From positions 1 to 13,990 of the forward strand of contig JBEHWX010000135.1 of assembly GCA_048498995.1 (NCBI GenBank): a DNA stretch of 13,990 nucleotides, read 5' to 3'. Position numbers and translations under genes: made by a program. The stretch is from JBEHWX01 sp048498995. GTDB taxonomy: Bacteria; Bacteroidota; Ignavibacteria; OLB7. The notes under the pieces are model-generated. The model saw nothing but the letters and a program-made list of their open reading frames with translations, did not search any database and was not told the DNA's origin. Shown here piece after piece: positions 12,803-13,990 of the stretch (position 1 is the stretch's first letter; every line of letters begins with the position of its first letter).

Positions 12803-13990
12803 ATGAGCTTCCGTAAACTCGCCCTATGCTGGGCGTTGTTACTAGTTGCGTTTGGAAGGGGATACGCTCAGGGAACCGGCAGCTCGCCGGCCGCGGTAAA
12901 CCTTCCGTGGAACCTGTACATTCCCTCACGTATCCCGGATGGATTCCAGTCCATCATCGGTCAGTCCGGAACCTCGCTGATTTCCGGTAGTGACTATGGC
13001 TATGTCGGCAGCGAATACACGATGTCGCTGCCGATCAACTTCTTCTTCATCGGCCAGAACTACAGCCAGGGTTACACGCTCCGCGTGACCCCGAGCGGTT
13101 ACCTCTCGTTCGCCCAGCCGCTGTATACCTACGGCGGCTACTCCTACGACATGAGCAACGACGGTACGACCGTGTACTACAGCTACTACCAGAAGGTGGT
13201 CGCTCCGTACTGGTCGGACCTGCAGACCGCGGGCGTGGCCAACGGCGGCATCTACTGGCGCGTCGACGGCTCCTCGCCGAACCGCGTCTTCACCGTCGAG
13301 TGGCGTGCCCAGGGTGCCTACTATCCGTACGGCAACCCGGGTAACTTCCAGGCCAAGTTCTTCGAGAACACCGGCACGATCGAGTACCACTACGGCCCGA
13401 ACTCCATCGACCGCACCAAGCCGAGCAACAACCCGCAGTACACCTTCGGGTACGGCGCGGTCGTCGGTCTGAAGAACTTCGGTCAGCAGTATCAGTACTC
13501 GGCTCCTGGCCCGACGGGCAACGACGCCGAGAAGTTCCTGATCATGTGCGATCCGACCGAGCTTCCGGACACGGTGGCGATTACCCGCCTGCCGACCATC
13601 AACTACTTCAACGTCTACCAGTATTACTCGGTGCTGTACGCCTACTACTACAGCTACGCAGGCGCTACCGCCGTGTACTACCGTTCGGCTCCGTACTTCC
13701 ACTACAAGTTCCCGTCGCAGGACGGCCAGCGCATCGCCTACCGCCTGTCGCCGGTGCTCAACGACGTGGCCGCCGACTCGGTCTGGTTCACGCCGACCCG
13801 TCCGGCCTCGGCCTATGGCGTCGATGCCTCGGTCACGATCAACGGCCGCTTCCGCAACATGGGTGGCAATTCGCGCCAGAGCGTTCCGGTTCGCGCCGAT
13901 GTCTATCGCAACGGAACCACGCTGGTCGCCTCGGTGACCGGTACCGCGTTCCCGAGCGTGACCCCGCAGTTCGGCACCTCGAACGTCACC
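12803..13990 (+). CDS. Tyrosine-rich secreted surface protein (3' truncated)
   Basis: Open to the window end: 396 codons without a stop. Residues 1-23 are a signal peptide (LALCWALLLVAFGRGYAQ). Residues of about 65-200 form a beta-rich domain (MSLPINFFFIG, VTPSGYLSF, GGIYWRVDG, NRVFTVEWRAQG, FENTGTIEYHYGP) of a kind seen in large extracellular proteins. A second region from about 325 (DVAADSVWFTPT, VDASVTINGRFRNMG, VPVRADVYRNG) looks like a CARDB-type Ig-like adhesion module. By hand count about 43 of 396 residues are Tyr, with clusters such as AYYYSY. Most Tyr codons are TAC and Asn codons are AAC, suggesting codon selection for high expression. A C-terminal sorting domain would lie outside the window. 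Likely a surface or matrix protein (inference). Confidence 0.85.
   Translation, partial: MSFRKLALCWALLLVAFGRGYAQGTGSSPAAVNLPWNLYIPSRIPDGFQSIIGQSGTSLISGSDYGYVGSEYTMSLPINFFFIGQNYSQGYTLRVTPSGYLSFAQPLYTYGGYSYDMSNDGTTVYYSYYQKVVAPYWSDLQTAGVANGGIYWRVDGSSPNRVFTVEWRAQGAYYPYGNPGNFQAKFFENTGTIEYHYGPNSIDRTKPSNNPQYTFGYGAVVGLKNFGQQYQYSAPGPTGNDAEKFLIMCDPTELPDTVAITRLPTINYFNVYQYYSVLYAYYYSYAGATAVYYRSAPYFHYKFPSQDGQRIAYRLSPVLNDVAADSVWFTPTRPASAYGVDASVTINGRFRNMGGNSRQSVPVRADVYRNGTTLVASVTGTAFPSVTPQFGTSNVT

Noticed and set aside
12926..13702. Minus-strand open frame opposite the tyrosine-rich gene
   Set aside because: Val/Arg-rich product created by the codon bias of the sense gene (TAC and AAC read as GTA and GTT).

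Overview
The window is GC-rich bacterial chromosome. The best phylogenetic clue is the gene at 6760-8760 (minus). It encodes a secreted Omp28-like protein that ends in a type A C-terminal sorting domain of the type IX secretion system (T9SS), which points to the Bacteroidota/FCB group. High GC and a second, tyrosine-rich surface protein at the right edge would suit a GC-rich lineage such as Kapabacteria or Rhodothermia. That finer placement is inference. I see no tRNA, rRNA, CRISPR array, insertion sequence or phage gene.

Left part (236-3611, plus): a closely spaced run of endonuclease III (nth) with an unusual basic repeat tail, an SRAP/HMCES-type abasic-site protein 6 nt downstream, a PIG-L/LmbE deacetylase and an EamA (DMT) transporter. 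The first two both act on abasic DNA and look like one repair unit.

Middle (3772-6575, plus): envelope genes. These are a secreted SH3-like protein with a C-terminal Cys/His motif, two small four-helix membrane proteins that look like diverged tandem duplicates, and an exported PAP2 phosphatase. A strong hairpin at 6632-6657 separates them from the convergent minus-strand genes.

Minus block (6760-10990): the Omp28-like T9SS cargo protein with its own promoter candidate, a small membrane protein with a PH-like cytoplasmic part followed by a clear rho-independent terminator, and moaA (molybdenum cofactor). A five-unit 14-bp tandem repeat lies between the terminator and the membrane-protein gene.

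Right part (11664-13990, plus): a short AraC-type regulator without a ligand domain, about 570 nt of non-coding DNA rich in small inverted repeats, and the first 396 codons of a tyrosine-rich secreted protein that runs off the window. No complete new system is evident. The items most worth a second look are the nth-SRAP pair with its repeat tail, the duplicated membrane genes, the secreted Cys/His-tailed protein, the tyrosine-rich surface protein and the non-coding repeats.
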